A DNA stretch of 64,000 nucleotides. It comes from Stenotrophomonas chelatiphaga (lineage in GTDB: Bacteria > Pseudomonadota > Gammaproteobacteria > Xanthomonadales > Xanthomonadaceae). Below the pieces are notes generated by a model. That model worked only from the letters and a program-made list of their open reading frames with translations. It was not told where the DNA came from and did no database searches. Shown here piece by piece: positions 17,516-27,869 of the stretch. The stretch covers positions 62,001 to 126,000 of the forward strand of contig NZ_LDJK01000012.1 in the NCBI RefSeq assembly GCF_001431535.1, written 5' to 3'. The translations under genes were made by a program, and so were the position numbers. Position 1 is the first letter of the stretch, and each line of letters begins with the position of its first letter.

Positions 17516-20035
17516 TCAATACACGTCGCGCCGGTAGCGTCCATCGGCGAGCAGTGCATCCACCGCCTCCTCGCCCAGGGTTTCGCGCAGCACGTCGTCC
17601 ACGCCCTGCGCCATGCCCTGCAGCGAACCGCACACGTACACGCAGGCGCCGTCGGCGATCCAGTGGCGCAGCTCCGCGCTCGCCGCGCGCAGCAGATCCT
17701 GCACGTACATCCGGGTGCTGCCATCGCGCGACCACGCCTGGTCCACGCGGGCCAGGTGACCCTGCTGCTGCCAGTCGATGATCTCCTGCGCGTACAGCGC
17801 ATCGCAGGCCTGCTGGCGTTCACCGAACAGCAGCCAATGGCCGTGCTGTCCGGCGCCGTCGGCTTCACGCAGCAGGCTGCGCAGGCCGGCGATGCCGGTA
17901 CCGTTGCCGATCAGGATCATGGGCGGCGCATCGTCGTGGCGGTGGAAGCCCGCATTGCGCCGCACCCGTGCCGGCACGCTTTCGCCGATGCCGGCGTGCT
18001 GGGACAGCCATCCGGAGCCGATTCCCGGCTGGCCGTCGTCGCCATGCACCAGGCGCACCACCAGCTGCACGTGGCCATCGGCCAGGCAGCTGGCGATGGA
18101 GTATTCGCGCGTTGGCAACGGCGGCAGCTGGTCCAGCCACTGGGCGGCGTCATGCACTGCCTGCACCTGGTCGACCGGCGGCAACACGCGCCGCGCCGCC
18201 GCATCGTGCACGCGCAGTTCCAGCCCATCCACATGCACCTGTGCGTCGGCGTCCAGCCCTGCCGCGGCCAGTACCGCAGTAACCTCCTCCGCAGCGTGGC
18301 GCGGGGCCACCTGCAGGATGTCACCGGCCTGCCAACCCGCGCCGGCCGGCGGCAGCAGGGTCACCTGCCAGATCGCGCCGCCCTGGCTGCCGGGATTGAG
18401 CAGCCGGCGCTCGTGCAAGGTCCAGTCCTGCAGCAGGCGGTGCGGCTCGGCGTCCACCGCCGCCTCCACGCCGGTGAGCGACGCAAGCTGGGCCTGCCAG
18501 CGCTGCAGCGCACGGGCGTCATCACCATCCACATCGATGCACGGGAACAGCGCCGCCGCGCCCTGTTCGCCCAGCCACTGTTCCACCCGCCGCGCGAAGC
18601 CGCAGAAGCGGTCGTACTGGCGATCGCCCAGCGCCAGCATCGCGTAGCCCAGTTCCGGCAGCGCCTGCGCCTGCGCCAGCACCTTGCGTTCGAAGGCGCG
18701 CGCGCTGTCCGGCGCTTCGCCATCACCGAAGGTGCTGACCACGAACAGGGCGCGCCGGGCCTCCTGCAGCGTGCCACCGTCCAGGCGTGCCATCGGGGTT
18801 ACCTGCACGCGCATGCCGGCTGCCTGCAACTGGCCGGCCGCGCGCCACGCCAGTTGTTCGGCCTGGCCACTCTGGCTGGCGAAGGACACCAGCCACGGCG
18901 GGCCGTCGGCATGGCCCGCCGACGGCGGCGCGACGAGGTCCACGCGTGAGGCGCGCACGGCGCGCTTCTTCGCGCGGCGGTCCAGGTACAGCATCCAGCC
19001 GGTGACGAAGAACAGCACCATCATCAAACTGGACAGCATCACGATCAGGCGCCCGGGCAGGCCGAAGAAGCTGCCCGAATGCAGTGCGAACATGCTGCCC
19101 AGCACCTTTTCGCCGCCATCCAGGTCGGCATACGCGCGCTGGTCCAGCACCGCGCCACTGGCGGGATCGATCTGCAGGGTGTCGTAGGCGCGGTCATGAT
19201 GGGAATGCTGGGCAGACATCACCCGTGCGGTGACCGGGCGGTCGCCGCGCGCCGGCAGGCGCAGGTCGATGTAGCCTTCGCGCACGCCAGGCAGCGCATA
19301 CAGGCTGGCCTGCACGCGCTGCAGGTCCAGCGCTCCGTCGGCCTGTACCGTCGGCGCAGCAACCGGCGGTCCTCCGAGCAGGCGGGTCAGGCCATCGCGG
19401 TACCAGTCGAAGGACCACCACAGGCCGGTCAGGGCGATCAGCAGGTAGACCGGCAGCACCCAGGTGCCGATCACCGAATGCAGGCTCCACAGGAAGCTGC
19501 GGCCGCTGTGTTTCCACTCCACCGACAGCCAGCTGCGCCAGCTCCACCACTGGCGTGGCCAGCGCAGGTAGATGCCGGACAGCACGAACACCAGCAGGAT
19601 GATGGTGCAGCTGCCGGTGACCAGCCGGCCGCGGTCGCCTGCCACCAGGCGTCGGTGCAGGTCTTCGGTGAAGTCGAAGAAGCCCTGGCCACGCAGCGCG
19701 CTGAAGCGTTCGCCGGTGAAGGGATCGAAGTACACCCAGTTGTCGCGGCCGCCATCGAAGCGCGCCACCGACGGACGTTGGCCGGTGGCATCCACGCGCA
19801 GGCGCTGCAGCGCGGTGTCGCTGCCTTCGCCCAAGGTGGCCACCAGGGTGTCCAGCGGCAGTGCCTGGCGGCCATCGCCCTGTTGGGTGGCGACCGCAGC
19901 GAACTGCGGATTCAACACGCGCAGCAGGTCATCCTCGAACGAAAGGGCGGCGCCGGTGAGGCCCATCAGGGCGAGCACGGTGCCGGCGGTGATGCCGAGG
20001 AACCAGTGCACCTGGAAGAGAACGGTCTTGAACAT
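17516..20035 (-). CDS. PepSY/flavodoxin NADPH-dependent ferric reductase-like fusion
   Basis: Inner-membrane flavoprotein of 839 residues. The N-terminal half (1-375) is a PepSY-associated transmembrane region (HWFLGITAGTVLALMGLTGA; further helices near 150, 200 and 340). A flavodoxin-like FMN domain (about 385-530; SFASQSGQAEQL, STFGDGEAP) is followed by a ferredoxin-reductase FAD domain with REYSIAS and an NAD(P) domain (LIGNGTGIAGLRSLL; YVCGSLQGMAQGV). This matches the SiR-alpha/PepSY proteins found with siderophore genes, thought to reduce ferric siderophores using NADPH. A Fur-like box lies upstream at 20119-20137. No strong Shine-Dalgarno is visible before the ATG. Confidence 0.88.
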   Translation of the reverse strand: MFKTVLFQVHWFLGITAGTVLALMGLTGAALSFEDDLLRVLNPQFAAVATQQGDGRQALPLDTLVATLGEGSDTALQRLRVDATGQRPSVARFDGGRDNWVYFDPFTGERFSALRGQGFFDFTEDLHRRLVAGDRGRLVTGSCTIILLVFVLSGIYLRWPRQWWSWRSWLSVEWKHSGRSFLWSLHSVIGTWVLPVYLLIALTGLWWSFDWYRDGLTRLLGGPPVAAPTVQADGALDLQRVQASLYALPGVREGYIDLRLPARGDRPVTARVMSAQHSHHDRAYDTLQIDPASGAVLDQRAYADLDGGEKVLGSMFALHSGSFFGLPGRLIVMLSSLMMVLFFVTGWMLYLDRRAKKRAVRASRVDLVAPPSAGHADGPPWLVSFASQSGQAEQLAWRAAGQLQAAGMRVQVTPMARLDGGTLQEARRALFVVSTFGDGEAPDSARAFERKVLAQAQALPELGYAMLALGDRQYDRFCGFARRVEQWLGEQGAAALFPCIDVDGDDARALQRWQAQLASLTGVEAAVDAEPHRLLQDWTLHERRLLNPGSQGGAIWQVTLLPPAGAGWQAGDILQVAPRHAAEEVTAVLAAAGLDADAQVHVDGLELRVHDAAARRVLPPVDQVQAVHDAAQWLDQLPPLPTREYSIASCLADGHVQLVVRLVHGDDGQPGIGSGWLSQHAGIGESVPARVRRNAGFHRHDDAPPMILIGNGTGIAGLRSLLREADGAGQHGHWLLFGERQQACDALYAQEIIDWQQQGHLARVDQAWSRDGSTRMYVQDLLRAASAELRHWIADGACVYVCGSLQGMAQGVDDVLRETLGEEAVDALLADGRYRRDVY

Positions 20036-20118
20036 CGGGGGAGGGGGAAACCGGTAACGCCGGGCCCGAGGGTCCGGGTACTGCGCGGGGGAGGCGCCGT
20101 GGGGTATCCCTACCTGCG

Positions 20119-20137
20119 GCGAATGAGAATCACTCGC
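20119..20137 (-). promoter_or_regulatory. Fur-box-like operator
   Basis: The palindromic 19-mer reads GCGAGTGATTCTCATTCGC on the minus strand, with the AATGAGAATC core typical of Fur boxes. It lies 84-102 bases upstream of the PepSY/flavodoxin reductase start, suggesting iron-responsive repression. It is the only such sequence seen in the window. Confidence 0.65.
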
Positions 20138-20174
20138 GTAGTGTTCCGGTCGCAGGCGCCAGGGTCAAGCGCAC

Positions 20175-20753
20175 TCAGTCGCCGGTTGCCCAGCCTTCGA
20201 TCTCGCCATGGACGAACGGCCCCAGCTTCCGCCGCACGATGCGGCCCTGCGCGTCCACCAGCACCGTGTAGGGCAGCAGGCCCTGCGTGTTGCCCAGGCG
20301 CACGCTGGCGTCGGCCCGGCCGGGGGTCTCCAGCACGATGGGATAGTTCACCGGCACCCGGCGCAGGAACTCGCGCACGCCCTCGGCGGTGTCCAGCGCC
20401 AGCCCAAGCACCTGCACGCCACGGTCGCCCTGGGCGGTGGCAAAGCGCGCCAGCTCCGGCATTTCTTCCACGCAGGGGCCGCACCAGCTGGCCCATACAT
20501 TGATCAGCAGCGGCCGGCCATGGAACCGTTGCAGGTCCACCGGCGCGCCGGCCAGATCCGGCAGCACGATCGCCGGGAGCGGATCGCCGATGCCCGCCAC
20601 GACCGGTCCAATGCCGTAATCAGGTTCCTTTTCCGTTTCGGAAACGGACCCTGGCCCCTGCCTCGAGGAAGTGTCCAGCTTCTGCCCCGCCCACAGGCCC
20701 ACTCCACCGGCCAGCACCGCTGTCCACAGCAGTGCCGGCCGCAGGCGCTTCAT
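20175..20753 (-). CDS. TlpA/ResA-like thiol-disulfide oxidoreductase
   Basis: Membrane-anchored periplasmic thioredoxin-fold protein of 192 residues. One N-terminal helix (about 6-24) acts as anchor; the redox motif is WCGPC with C91 and C94, and a cis-proline segment (GLLPYTVLVD) follows at about 157-166. Such proteins reduce periplasmic disulfides, for example in cytochrome c maturation, using electrons from DsbD. The ATG overlaps the dsbD stop (ATGA), so the two are made together, which supports DsbD as the electron donor. Confidence 0.88.
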   Translation of the reverse strand: MKRLRPALLWTAVLAGGVGLWAGQKLDTSSRQGPGSVSETEKEPDYGIGPVVAGIGDPLPAIVLPDLAGAPVDLQRFHGRPLLINVWASWCGPCVEEMPELARFATAQGDRGVQVLGLALDTAEGVREFLRRVPVNYPIVLETPGRADASVRLGNTQGLLPYTVLVDAQGRIVRRKLGPFVHGEIEGWATGD

Positions 20754-23161
20754 CGTGCGGTGCGCAGCAGCGCTTCTTCGGCCAGTGCCTGGGTCAGTAC
20801 GCTGGGCAGCACGATCGGCGGCGCGCCGGGGCCGTACACCACGTACAGCGGCACGCCCACGGCCTTGTGTTCATCCAGGAACGCGGTGATCTGCGGGTCC
20901 ACGTTGGTGTAGTCGCCGCGCATGTAGACCGCATTCGTCCGCCGCAGCAGCTCCTGGAAATCAGGACGCGACAGCACCGCGCGCTCGTTGGCCTTGCAGG
21001 TCACGCACCAGTCGGCGGTCATGTTGACGAACACCACGCGGTTGTCCGCGCGCAGGCGATCGAGCATTTCCGGCGAATAGGCCACCACGTTTTCGCCGGC
21101 AGCCTGCGCGGCGGTCGCCGGCGGGGCCAGCCGGGCAACGCCCCACACCGGCACCAGGGCAGCCAGGATCACCACGCCGGCCAGCAGCGCACCCACGCGC
21201 TGGCTGCGCCAGCGGCTGCGCTCGAACCACCACAGGCCCAGCGCCAGCAGCACCAGTCCGCCCAGCACCAGCGCCATCGCATCCACGCCACGCTGCTTGC
21301 CCAGCACCCACAGCAGCCACAGCGCCGTGGCGTACATCGGGAACGCCAGCACGTGCTTGAGCGTTTCCATCCACGCGCCGGGACGCGGCAGGCGACGGGC
21401 CAGCGTGGGCACGAAACCGACCAGCAGGAACGGCAGCGCCAGGCCCAGGCCCAGTGCCAGGAACACCAGCATCGACTGCAGCGCAGGCGCGGCGAACGCG
21501 TAAGCCAGGGCCGGGCCCATGAACGGCGCCACGCACGGGCTGGCGACCACGCAGGCCAGTACCCCGGTGAAGAAATCGCCGACCGGACCGCTGCGCGATG
21601 CCAGCGACTGGCCGATGCCGCCGACGTTGCCGCCCAGCGTGAACACCCCGGACAGGCTCAGGCCGACGGCGAACATCAGGTACACCAGCGCGGCGATGAA
21701 CCACGGGTGCTGCAGTTGGAAGCCCCACCCTGCGGCTTGGCCGGCCGCGCGCAGGGCCAGCACCAGCGCACCGATCACCGCGAACGCCACCAGCACGCCG
21801 GCGGTGTACCACAGCGCATGGGCGCGCGCCCGCTGGCGGCTCTCACCGCTCTGCGCCAGGCCCAGGACTTTCAGCGAAAGGATCGGCAGCACGCACGGCA
21901 TCAGGTTCAGCACCAGGCCGCCAGCCAGCGCCAGCAACAGCACCACCAGCAGCCCCTTGGCGCTGGTCGGTTCCGGCGGACGCGTGCGCTGTGCGTTGTC
22001 CGCGCTCGCATCCGGGCTGGGCGCGGTGGCGCCGGCGGTGGCCGCGTCCAGACCCGCAGCGTCACCTGCCACGGGGTCCGGAAGGATCGGCACCACGCGA
22101 CGGTTGTCGGTCTTCTCGCTGCCGGTGCCATCGGTGCGCTGCGCTTCGCGCGGCAATGCCGCCGGCAGCTCATTGCCGGCCGCGGTGGTCGCCGCCGTCG
22201 CATCGACCTTGCCGGCGGGAATGTCCAGCCGCACCCGGCGGGTCATCGGCGGGTAGCAGATGCCATCGGTCTGGCAACCCTGGAAGGTCACGACCAGGGT
22301 GGCATCCAGTGCCTCGGCACGGCTGCGGTGCAACGGCAGGGTCGCGTCGGTCTGGTCGAAGAACACCGCCACATCGCCGAAATGTTCATCGCGGTGCGAC
22401 TGTGCCTGCGGCCAGCGCAGCGCCTCCACGCGGATGCCGTTGGCACCTTCCAGCTTCAGCGAGGTGCGGTCGCGATACAGGTAATAGCCCTTGGCCGGGG
22501 TGAAACGCAGCAGCAGGGTGTTGCCATCGTCGACGATGGCTTCGAAGCCGAAGGCCTTCTCCGAAGGCAGCGGCAGGCCCTGCACGGCTGCAGCGGTCCC
22601 GGGCAGGCGCAGGCCGCCACTGGCGCCACCCAGGGCGTTGTTCAACGCTGACCCGCCGGCCGCTCCGGCAATGACCGGTGAAGCGGCGCCTGCACCGCCG
22701 CCGGGCAGCGCGACCTGGATCACGCGCTTCTGCGGCGGGTAGCACACCCCCGCATCGGCGCAGCCCTGGAAGCGCACTTCCACGCTGACGGTGCCGGCAG
22801 CTGCGGCCGGCTGGCCCGGCAACGTGGCACTCAGGCGCTCGCGATAGGTCTCCACTTCGCCGAAGAAATCATCGTGGTGGCGCTCGCCGGCCGGCATCTT
22901 CAACGCACCCGCATTGAAGGCCGGGTCGGCCTTGGCACTGGTGCGATGGCGATACAGGTAATAGCCCGGCGCGATCTTCCACTGCAGCTGGATCTGGTCG
23001 CGCTGGGTCGCCGTGGCGGTCAGCGCGAACGCTTCGTCCACCGGCAGCAGGTCCTTCTCGCTCAGTGCCCAGGCGGGCAGGGACAGCGCCAGCAGCGCGC
23101 ACACCGCAGCGCCACGACGCAACGACGCCATCCATGCTGATTTCATGAAACCTGCTTTCAT
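20750..23161 (-). CDS. dsbD: Thiol:disulfide interchange protein DsbD with doubled N-domain
   Basis: Carries electrons from cytosolic thioredoxin across the inner membrane to periplasmic thiol proteins. 803 residues: signal peptide (about 11-32), two consecutive DsbD-alpha immunoglobulin-like domains (Cys134/Cys140 in FQGCADAGVCYPP and Cys296/Cys302 in FQGCQTDGICYPP), a Pro/Ala/Thr-rich linker, eight membrane helices (about 380-640) with the expected central Cys residues, and a C-terminal thioredoxin domain with CVTC near 718. Typical DsbD is about 570 residues with one N-domain, so this copy is enlarged by duplication. The start overlaps the cutA stop (TGATG). Confidence 0.9.
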   Translation of the reverse strand: MKAGFMKSAWMASLRRGAAVCALLALSLPAWALSEKDLLPVDEAFALTATATQRDQIQLQWKIAPGYYLYRHRTSAKADPAFNAGALKMPAGERHHDDFFGEVETYRERLSATLPGQPAAAAGTVSVEVRFQGCADAGVCYPPQKRVIQVALPGGGAGAASPVIAGAAGGSALNNALGGASGGLRLPGTAAAVQGLPLPSEKAFGFEAIVDDGNTLLLRFTPAKGYYLYRDRTSLKLEGANGIRVEALRWPQAQSHRDEHFGDVAVFFDQTDATLPLHRSRAEALDATLVVTFQGCQTDGICYPPMTRRVRLDIPAGKVDATAATTAAGNELPAALPREAQRTDGTGSEKTDNRRVVPILPDPVAGDAAGLDAATAGATAPSPDASADNAQRTRPPEPTSAKGLLVVLLLALAGGLVLNLMPCVLPILSLKVLGLAQSGESRQRARAHALWYTAGVLVAFAVIGALVLALRAAGQAAGWGFQLQHPWFIAALVYLMFAVGLSLSGVFTLGGNVGGIGQSLASRSGPVGDFFTGVLACVVASPCVAPFMGPALAYAFAAPALQSMLVFLALGLGLALPFLLVGFVPTLARRLPRPGAWMETLKHVLAFPMYATALWLLWVLGKQRGVDAMALVLGGLVLLALGLWWFERSRWRSQRVGALLAGVVILAALVPVWGVARLAPPATAAQAAGENVVAYSPEMLDRLRADNRVVFVNMTADWCVTCKANERAVLSRPDFQELLRRTNAVYMRGDYTNVDPQITAFLDEHKAVGVPLYVVYGPGAPPIVLPSVLTQALAEEALLRTAR

Positions 23162-23499
23162 CAACTGTGTTCCTCCCGGGTCTGTGCCCGGATCCAATCC
23201 AGATAGGCCGGCAAGCCGGCGCGTGCTTCGACCGCGATGCACTCGGGGAGTTCATACGGATGCAGTTCGACCAGCCGCGCCATCGCGGCATCGAGCCGGC
23301 TGGCGGTGGTCTTGACCAGCAGCTGCAGTTCGCTGTCGGTGGTCACTTCGCCCTGCCACCGGTACGTCGACCGTGCGCCCTCCTGGCGGGTGACGCAGGC
23401 TGCCAGCCGCTCGCCGACCAGCGCATGCGCGATGCGCTCGGCGCTGGCCAGGTCAGGACAGGTGGTGAACAGCAGCAGGACGGGATCGGCGGTCGACAT
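23161..23499 (-). CDS. cutA: Divalent cation tolerance protein CutA
   Basis: Small trimeric cytosolic protein of 112 residues, CutA1 family. Recognised by LFTTCPDLASAERIAHALV at the start, the ACVT segment, YRWQGEV and the closing HPYELPECIAV. Its role in copper tolerance is classical but the molecular function is unsettled. First gene of cutA-dsbD-tlpA, an order also seen in enterobacteria (cutA-dsbD). A TATACT that could be a -10 element lies 14 bases before the ATG on the minus strand. Confidence 0.93.
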   Translation of the reverse strand: MSTADPVLLLFTTCPDLASAERIAHALVGERLAACVTRQEGARSTYRWQGEVTTDSELQLLVKTTASRLDAAMARLVELHPYELPECIAVEARAGLPAYLDWIRAQTREEHS

Positions 23500-23515
23500 C
23501 GCCGCCGAGTATAGG

Positions 23516-23547
23516 GCCCCGGTCCGGGCAGAAGGCCGGACCGGGGC
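23516..23547 (-). terminator. Strong hairpin between nuclease gene and cutA
   Basis: Perfect 12-bp inverted repeat (GCCCCGGTCCGG with CCGGACCGGGGC, 8-base loop) 22 bases after the nuclease stop, on the minus strand. No U-tract follows on either strand, so it may act as a barrier or an mRNA-stabilising hairpin rather than a classical terminator. It also abuts the putative cutA -10 region. Confidence 0.5.
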
Positions 23548-23568
23548 ATGAGCCGAATCAGAAAATGA

Positions 23569-25371
23569 TCAGTTGGCCAGCTGGCAGCTGCTCGGCTTGG
23601 CCGAGGTGAACAGGGCCGGGGTGGCCCACTCGGGATGGTCGATGAACGGATTGCGGTTGCCCTGGAAGCTGTAGATCACCTCGTTGCGGGCCCGCTCCGC
23701 ATCGGTCGGCGGGTCGGCCAGGTGCCAGTCGATCAGGGTGGACAGCAGGCCCATGTAGGCCGGCGAGCTGCTGGTCTTGACGATCCTGCTGCGGTCGTCG
23801 GTCAGCTCCAGGTCCGGCTCGGACTGGCCGGTTGCGGCATCCTTGCCGCCTTCATAACGGATCGCCATGTACATCACCGCACGCGCCATGTCGCCCTTGC
23901 GCTTGCCCCACACTTCGAACGAGCCCTGGTTGCCATCGGGGGTGCGCACCCAGTTGGAATTGCCCGGGTAGGCGCCGCTGCCGCCGCCCTGGCCATTGTT
24001 GGACTCGGTGGCGCGCTCGCCGCAGTTGCTGTCGCACTTGGCGAACGGCTTGTTGCCGCGGTCGGCATTCCACTGCGCATCGGTCAGGTACAGCATGTGG
24101 GTGTCGGTGTAGGGCGCATACGGCAGGCCCTTGTCGCCGGTGGTGCTGGCAAAGCCCAGCGAATTGGGCCAGGTGTGCTCGCGGTTGTAGGTCAGCCCGC
24201 TGCCGGTGCCCGCGCGGCCGCTGCCCTTGACGTAGCTGCGGTTGCGGTAGGCATCGAGCACGTTGCCGGCGTTGTTGGGATCTTCGTCGGCGATTTCCAG
24301 AATGGTCCAGCTGCTGGTGCCAGAGCCGCTGTACGGATACGCGGTGTGGCCCTTGATGGTTTCATGCAGCGAACAACGCAGCTGGCTCGGGCTGGAGGTA
24401 TTCACCCGCGAGTAGTACGCGCCGGGATTGCCGGGATTGCCGGGATTGCCGGGATCCGGGTTGCCGGTGCTGCTGGCCACGGTGAAGGCGATGCGCGAAT
24501 CGGCGGCCGGCCGTGCGCCCTGGCTGTCGCTGATGCGGCTGGCCCGGATATCGAAGCGGCAGGCTTCCCCGGCCACCAGCGCGGTGTTGGTGGAAATCTT
24601 CAGCGTGCGGCCACTGGACGGGTGGCTCAGCGGCACGCTGCCGGACTGGCCGCAGCTCAGCGCGAAGGCGCCGCTGGCCAGGGTGACGTTCTCGCTGAAC
24701 ACCACTTCCAGGTCACCGGCGGCGGGGAAGCTGTTGCTGCCCTGGGCCGGGGTGGTGGTGGACACCGACGGTGGCGTGTTCGGGCCGGGCGTGCCGGGGC
24801 TGCTGCTGAAGGTCTGACCGGTGTTGCAGGCGCCGAAAGTCTGGGCGGCCGACTCGGCCCAGGTGAAATGGGCGTACTGGCTGCCGCTGCCGGTGAGCTG
24901 CAGGGAGGTGCCGGGTGCGGTGCTGTTGCTCTCGGCGACCGGGATGTTCTGGCTGGTCAGGCCGGCGGCCGGGCCGCTGGCGGCGGTGATGGTGCCCTCG
25001 TAGCTGAGGAACTGGACCACCGCACCGCTGGCATCGACCAGCGCGATGCCGTCGTTGGACCCGTTCTGCAGGCCATTGGTCGGGTAGCTGACCACCGCGA
25101 TGCTGGCGCTGCCGCAGGCCGCCGCGGTGCCGGCCGGGACCGGGTTGTTGGCATACACGCTGGCCGCCGACGGGGTGCTGCCGTTGTACAGGTAGAGGCG
25201 GTAACCGGACAGATCCTCGCCCGCAGTGGCGACCACTTCGATCGCCTCGCCGACGTCCCCGGCCGGCGTGCTGTCGTCGTAATGCAGTTCGTTGATGAAG
25301 ACCTCGGCCCGGGCGGGCGAGATCGCCAGCGCCAGCAGGCAGCCAGCGGCAAGTGGTGACAGCATTCGCAT
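23569..25371 (-). CDS. Secreted modular endonuclease I family nuclease
   Basis: Exported nuclease of 600 residues. Signal peptide (about 1-22, ending ISPARA); N-terminal lamin-tail-like domain (about 23-165; FINELHYDDSTPAGDVGEAIEV); Ig-like/Big_5-type domain (about 200-300); a short GNP-repeat linker; then an EndA/endonuclease I catalytic domain (about 320-595) with the active-site motif YNREHTWPNS near 392-402 and further Cys pairs that probably form disulfides. The family degrades extracellular DNA for nutrition or biofilm modulation. The N-terminal modules may bind cell surface or substrate. Monocistronic, divergent from groES. Confidence 0.87.
   Translation of the reverse strand: MRMLSPLAAGCLLALAISPARAEVFINELHYDDSTPAGDVGEAIEVVATAGEDLSGYRLYLYNGSTPSAASVYANNPVPAGTAAACGSASIAVVSYPTNGLQNGSNDGIALVDASGAVVQFLSYEGTITAASGPAAGLTSQNIPVAESNSTAPGTSLQLTGSGSQYAHFTWAESAAQTFGACNTGQTFSSSPGTPGPNTPPSVSTTTPAQGSNSFPAAGDLEVVFSENVTLASGAFALSCGQSGSVPLSHPSSGRTLKISTNTALVAGEACRFDIRASRISDSQGARPAADSRIAFTVASSTGNPDPGNPGNPGNPGAYYSRVNTSSPSQLRCSLHETIKGHTAYPYSGSGTSSWTILEIADEDPNNAGNVLDAYRNRSYVKGSGRAGTGSGLTYNREHTWPNSLGFASTTGDKGLPYAPYTDTHMLYLTDAQWNADRGNKPFAKCDSNCGERATESNNGQGGGSGAYPGNSNWVRTPDGNQGSFEVWGKRKGDMARAVMYMAIRYEGGKDAATGQSEPDLELTDDRSRIVKTSSSPAYMGLLSTLIDWHLADPPTDAERARNEVIYSFQGNRNPFIDHPEWATPALFTSAKPSSCQLAN
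24422..24455 (-). repeat. In-frame 9-bp microrepeat in nuclease linker
   Basis: About four copies of CCGGGATTG (plus-strand reading) encode the Gly-Asn-Pro linker of the nuclease. The unit is three codons long, so copy-number change by slippage keeps the frame. Confidence 0.85.
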
Positions 25372-25568
25372 CGACTACTCCTTGTGAGCGGATCCCCTGA
25401 AGGAGGAATCTAAGCCGATTGCGTGACATTTCATCGTATTTGCCCCCATCAGCGTGTAGGGCGTGACGGCGGTCACCAAAAAGATTCTTCTGGACGCCCC
25501 TTGAAAGGGCGGGGCCGGGCTCCATCTCTGCTGTGTCCCGCTCTGCCGGGCTTTTTTCTCGCGCGGTT

Positions 25569-25620
25569 CTGGCAGTCACCTGGGGTGAGTGCTAAAATCG
25601 CCGGAATACTTCCGTACAAT
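25569..25620 (+). promoter_or_regulatory. CIRCE operator and promoter of groES-groL
   Basis: The 3' half-site GAGTGCTAA at 25587-25595 is a perfect CIRCE half; exactly nine bases upstream sits CTGGCAGTC (25569-25577), matching TTAGCACTC at 6 of 9 positions. This is the HrcA repressor site. It overlaps a plausible sigma-70 promoter: CTGGCA (25569-25574), 18-base spacer, TAAAAT (25593-25598). A TACAAT at 25615-25620 is an alternative -10. Expected: repression at normal temperature, relief on heat shock. The hrcA gene is not in the window. Confidence 0.82.
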
Positions 25621-25641
25621 CAATAACTTGAGAGGTCTCAC

Positions 25642-25932
25642 ATGAGCAACTTGAAGCCGCTTCACGACCGCGTCGTAGTCAAGCCGATCGAAGCCGACGA
25701 AATCTCGGCCGGCGGCATCCTGATCCCGGACTCGGCCAAGGAAAAGTCGACCAAGGGTGAAGTCGTTGCCGTGGGCCCGGGCAAGGCGCTGGACAACGGC
25801 AGCGTGCGCGCTCCGTCGCTGAAGGTCGGCGACAAGGTCATCTACGGCCAGTACGCCGGCAGCAGCTACAAGGAAGCCGGCGTGGAATACAAGGTCCTGC
25901 GCGAAGACGACGTGCTCGCCATCATCGGCTGA
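25642..25932 (+). CDS. groES: Co-chaperonin GroES
   Basis: Forms the heptameric lid of the GroEL chamber. 96 residues with the full family pattern: [17 protein letters not shown] at the N-terminus, the mobile loop containing [23 protein letters not shown], and the closing [15 protein letters not shown] end. Preceded by GAGAGG and a CIRCE-controlled promoter; groL follows 88 bases later in the same operon. Confidence 0.97.
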   Translation: MSNLKPLHDRVVVKPIEADEISAGGILIPDSAKEKSTKGEVVAVGPGKALDNGSVRAPSLKVGDKVIYGQYAGSSYKEAGVEYKVLREDDVLAIIG

Positions 25933-26008
25933 GCTGCGCCCGCGCACTCCGTTACCCCGTAGACCCCTTTCAAATCAAAGCCGCCGGGCCTGTCCCGGCG
26001 CTACATAA

Positions 26009-27670
<1,662 letters not shown>

Positions 27671-27704
27671 GTCCAGCGCGTCCCGTAGCACCTGCATCAT
27701 CAAG

Positions 27705-27733
27705 AACCCCGCCGGAAACGGCGGGGTTTTTTT
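27705..27733 (+). terminator. Rho-independent terminator of groES-groL
   Basis: CCCCGCCG and CGGCGGGG pair around a GAAA loop (27707-27726), flanked by AA/TT and followed by seven T residues. It lies 36 bases after the groL stop. Confidence 0.97.
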
Positions 27734-27756
27734 GTGGGCGCTACATGCCTCGGTGG

Positions 27757-27777
27757 GTGACGACCGTTGGTCGTCAC
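27757..27777. repeat. Short palindrome GTGACGACC-GTT-GGTCGTCAC
   Basis: Perfect 9-bp inverted repeat. The same palindrome or its left half recurs at 46391-46411 (loop AAC) and three times at 53274-53335, so it is a dispersed repeat of this genome rather than a dedicated terminator. Confidence 0.85.
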
Positions 27778-27830
27778 GCTGTCGACTCCCCGTTCCCACA
27801 CCGTGACGCCTGGAACACGCCGCACGCCGC

Positions 27831-27856
27831 GCTCGCCGGGCACGGCTCGGCGCTAC
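27831..27856 (-). repeat. GTAG-headed REP-like element
   Basis: On the minus strand: GTAG followed by CGCCGAGC and a near-complementary CGGCGAGC arm after a CGTG-type loop. Same type as the elements at 28711, 39102 and 53356; resembles the GTAG REP sequences of S. maltophilia. Confidence 0.75.
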
Positions 27857-27869
27857 TGCTTTTCATCAC

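Noticed and set aside
27757..27777. Palindrome after groL considered as a second terminator
   Set aside because: It lacks a T-tract and recurs at two other loci, so it is a dispersed repeat.
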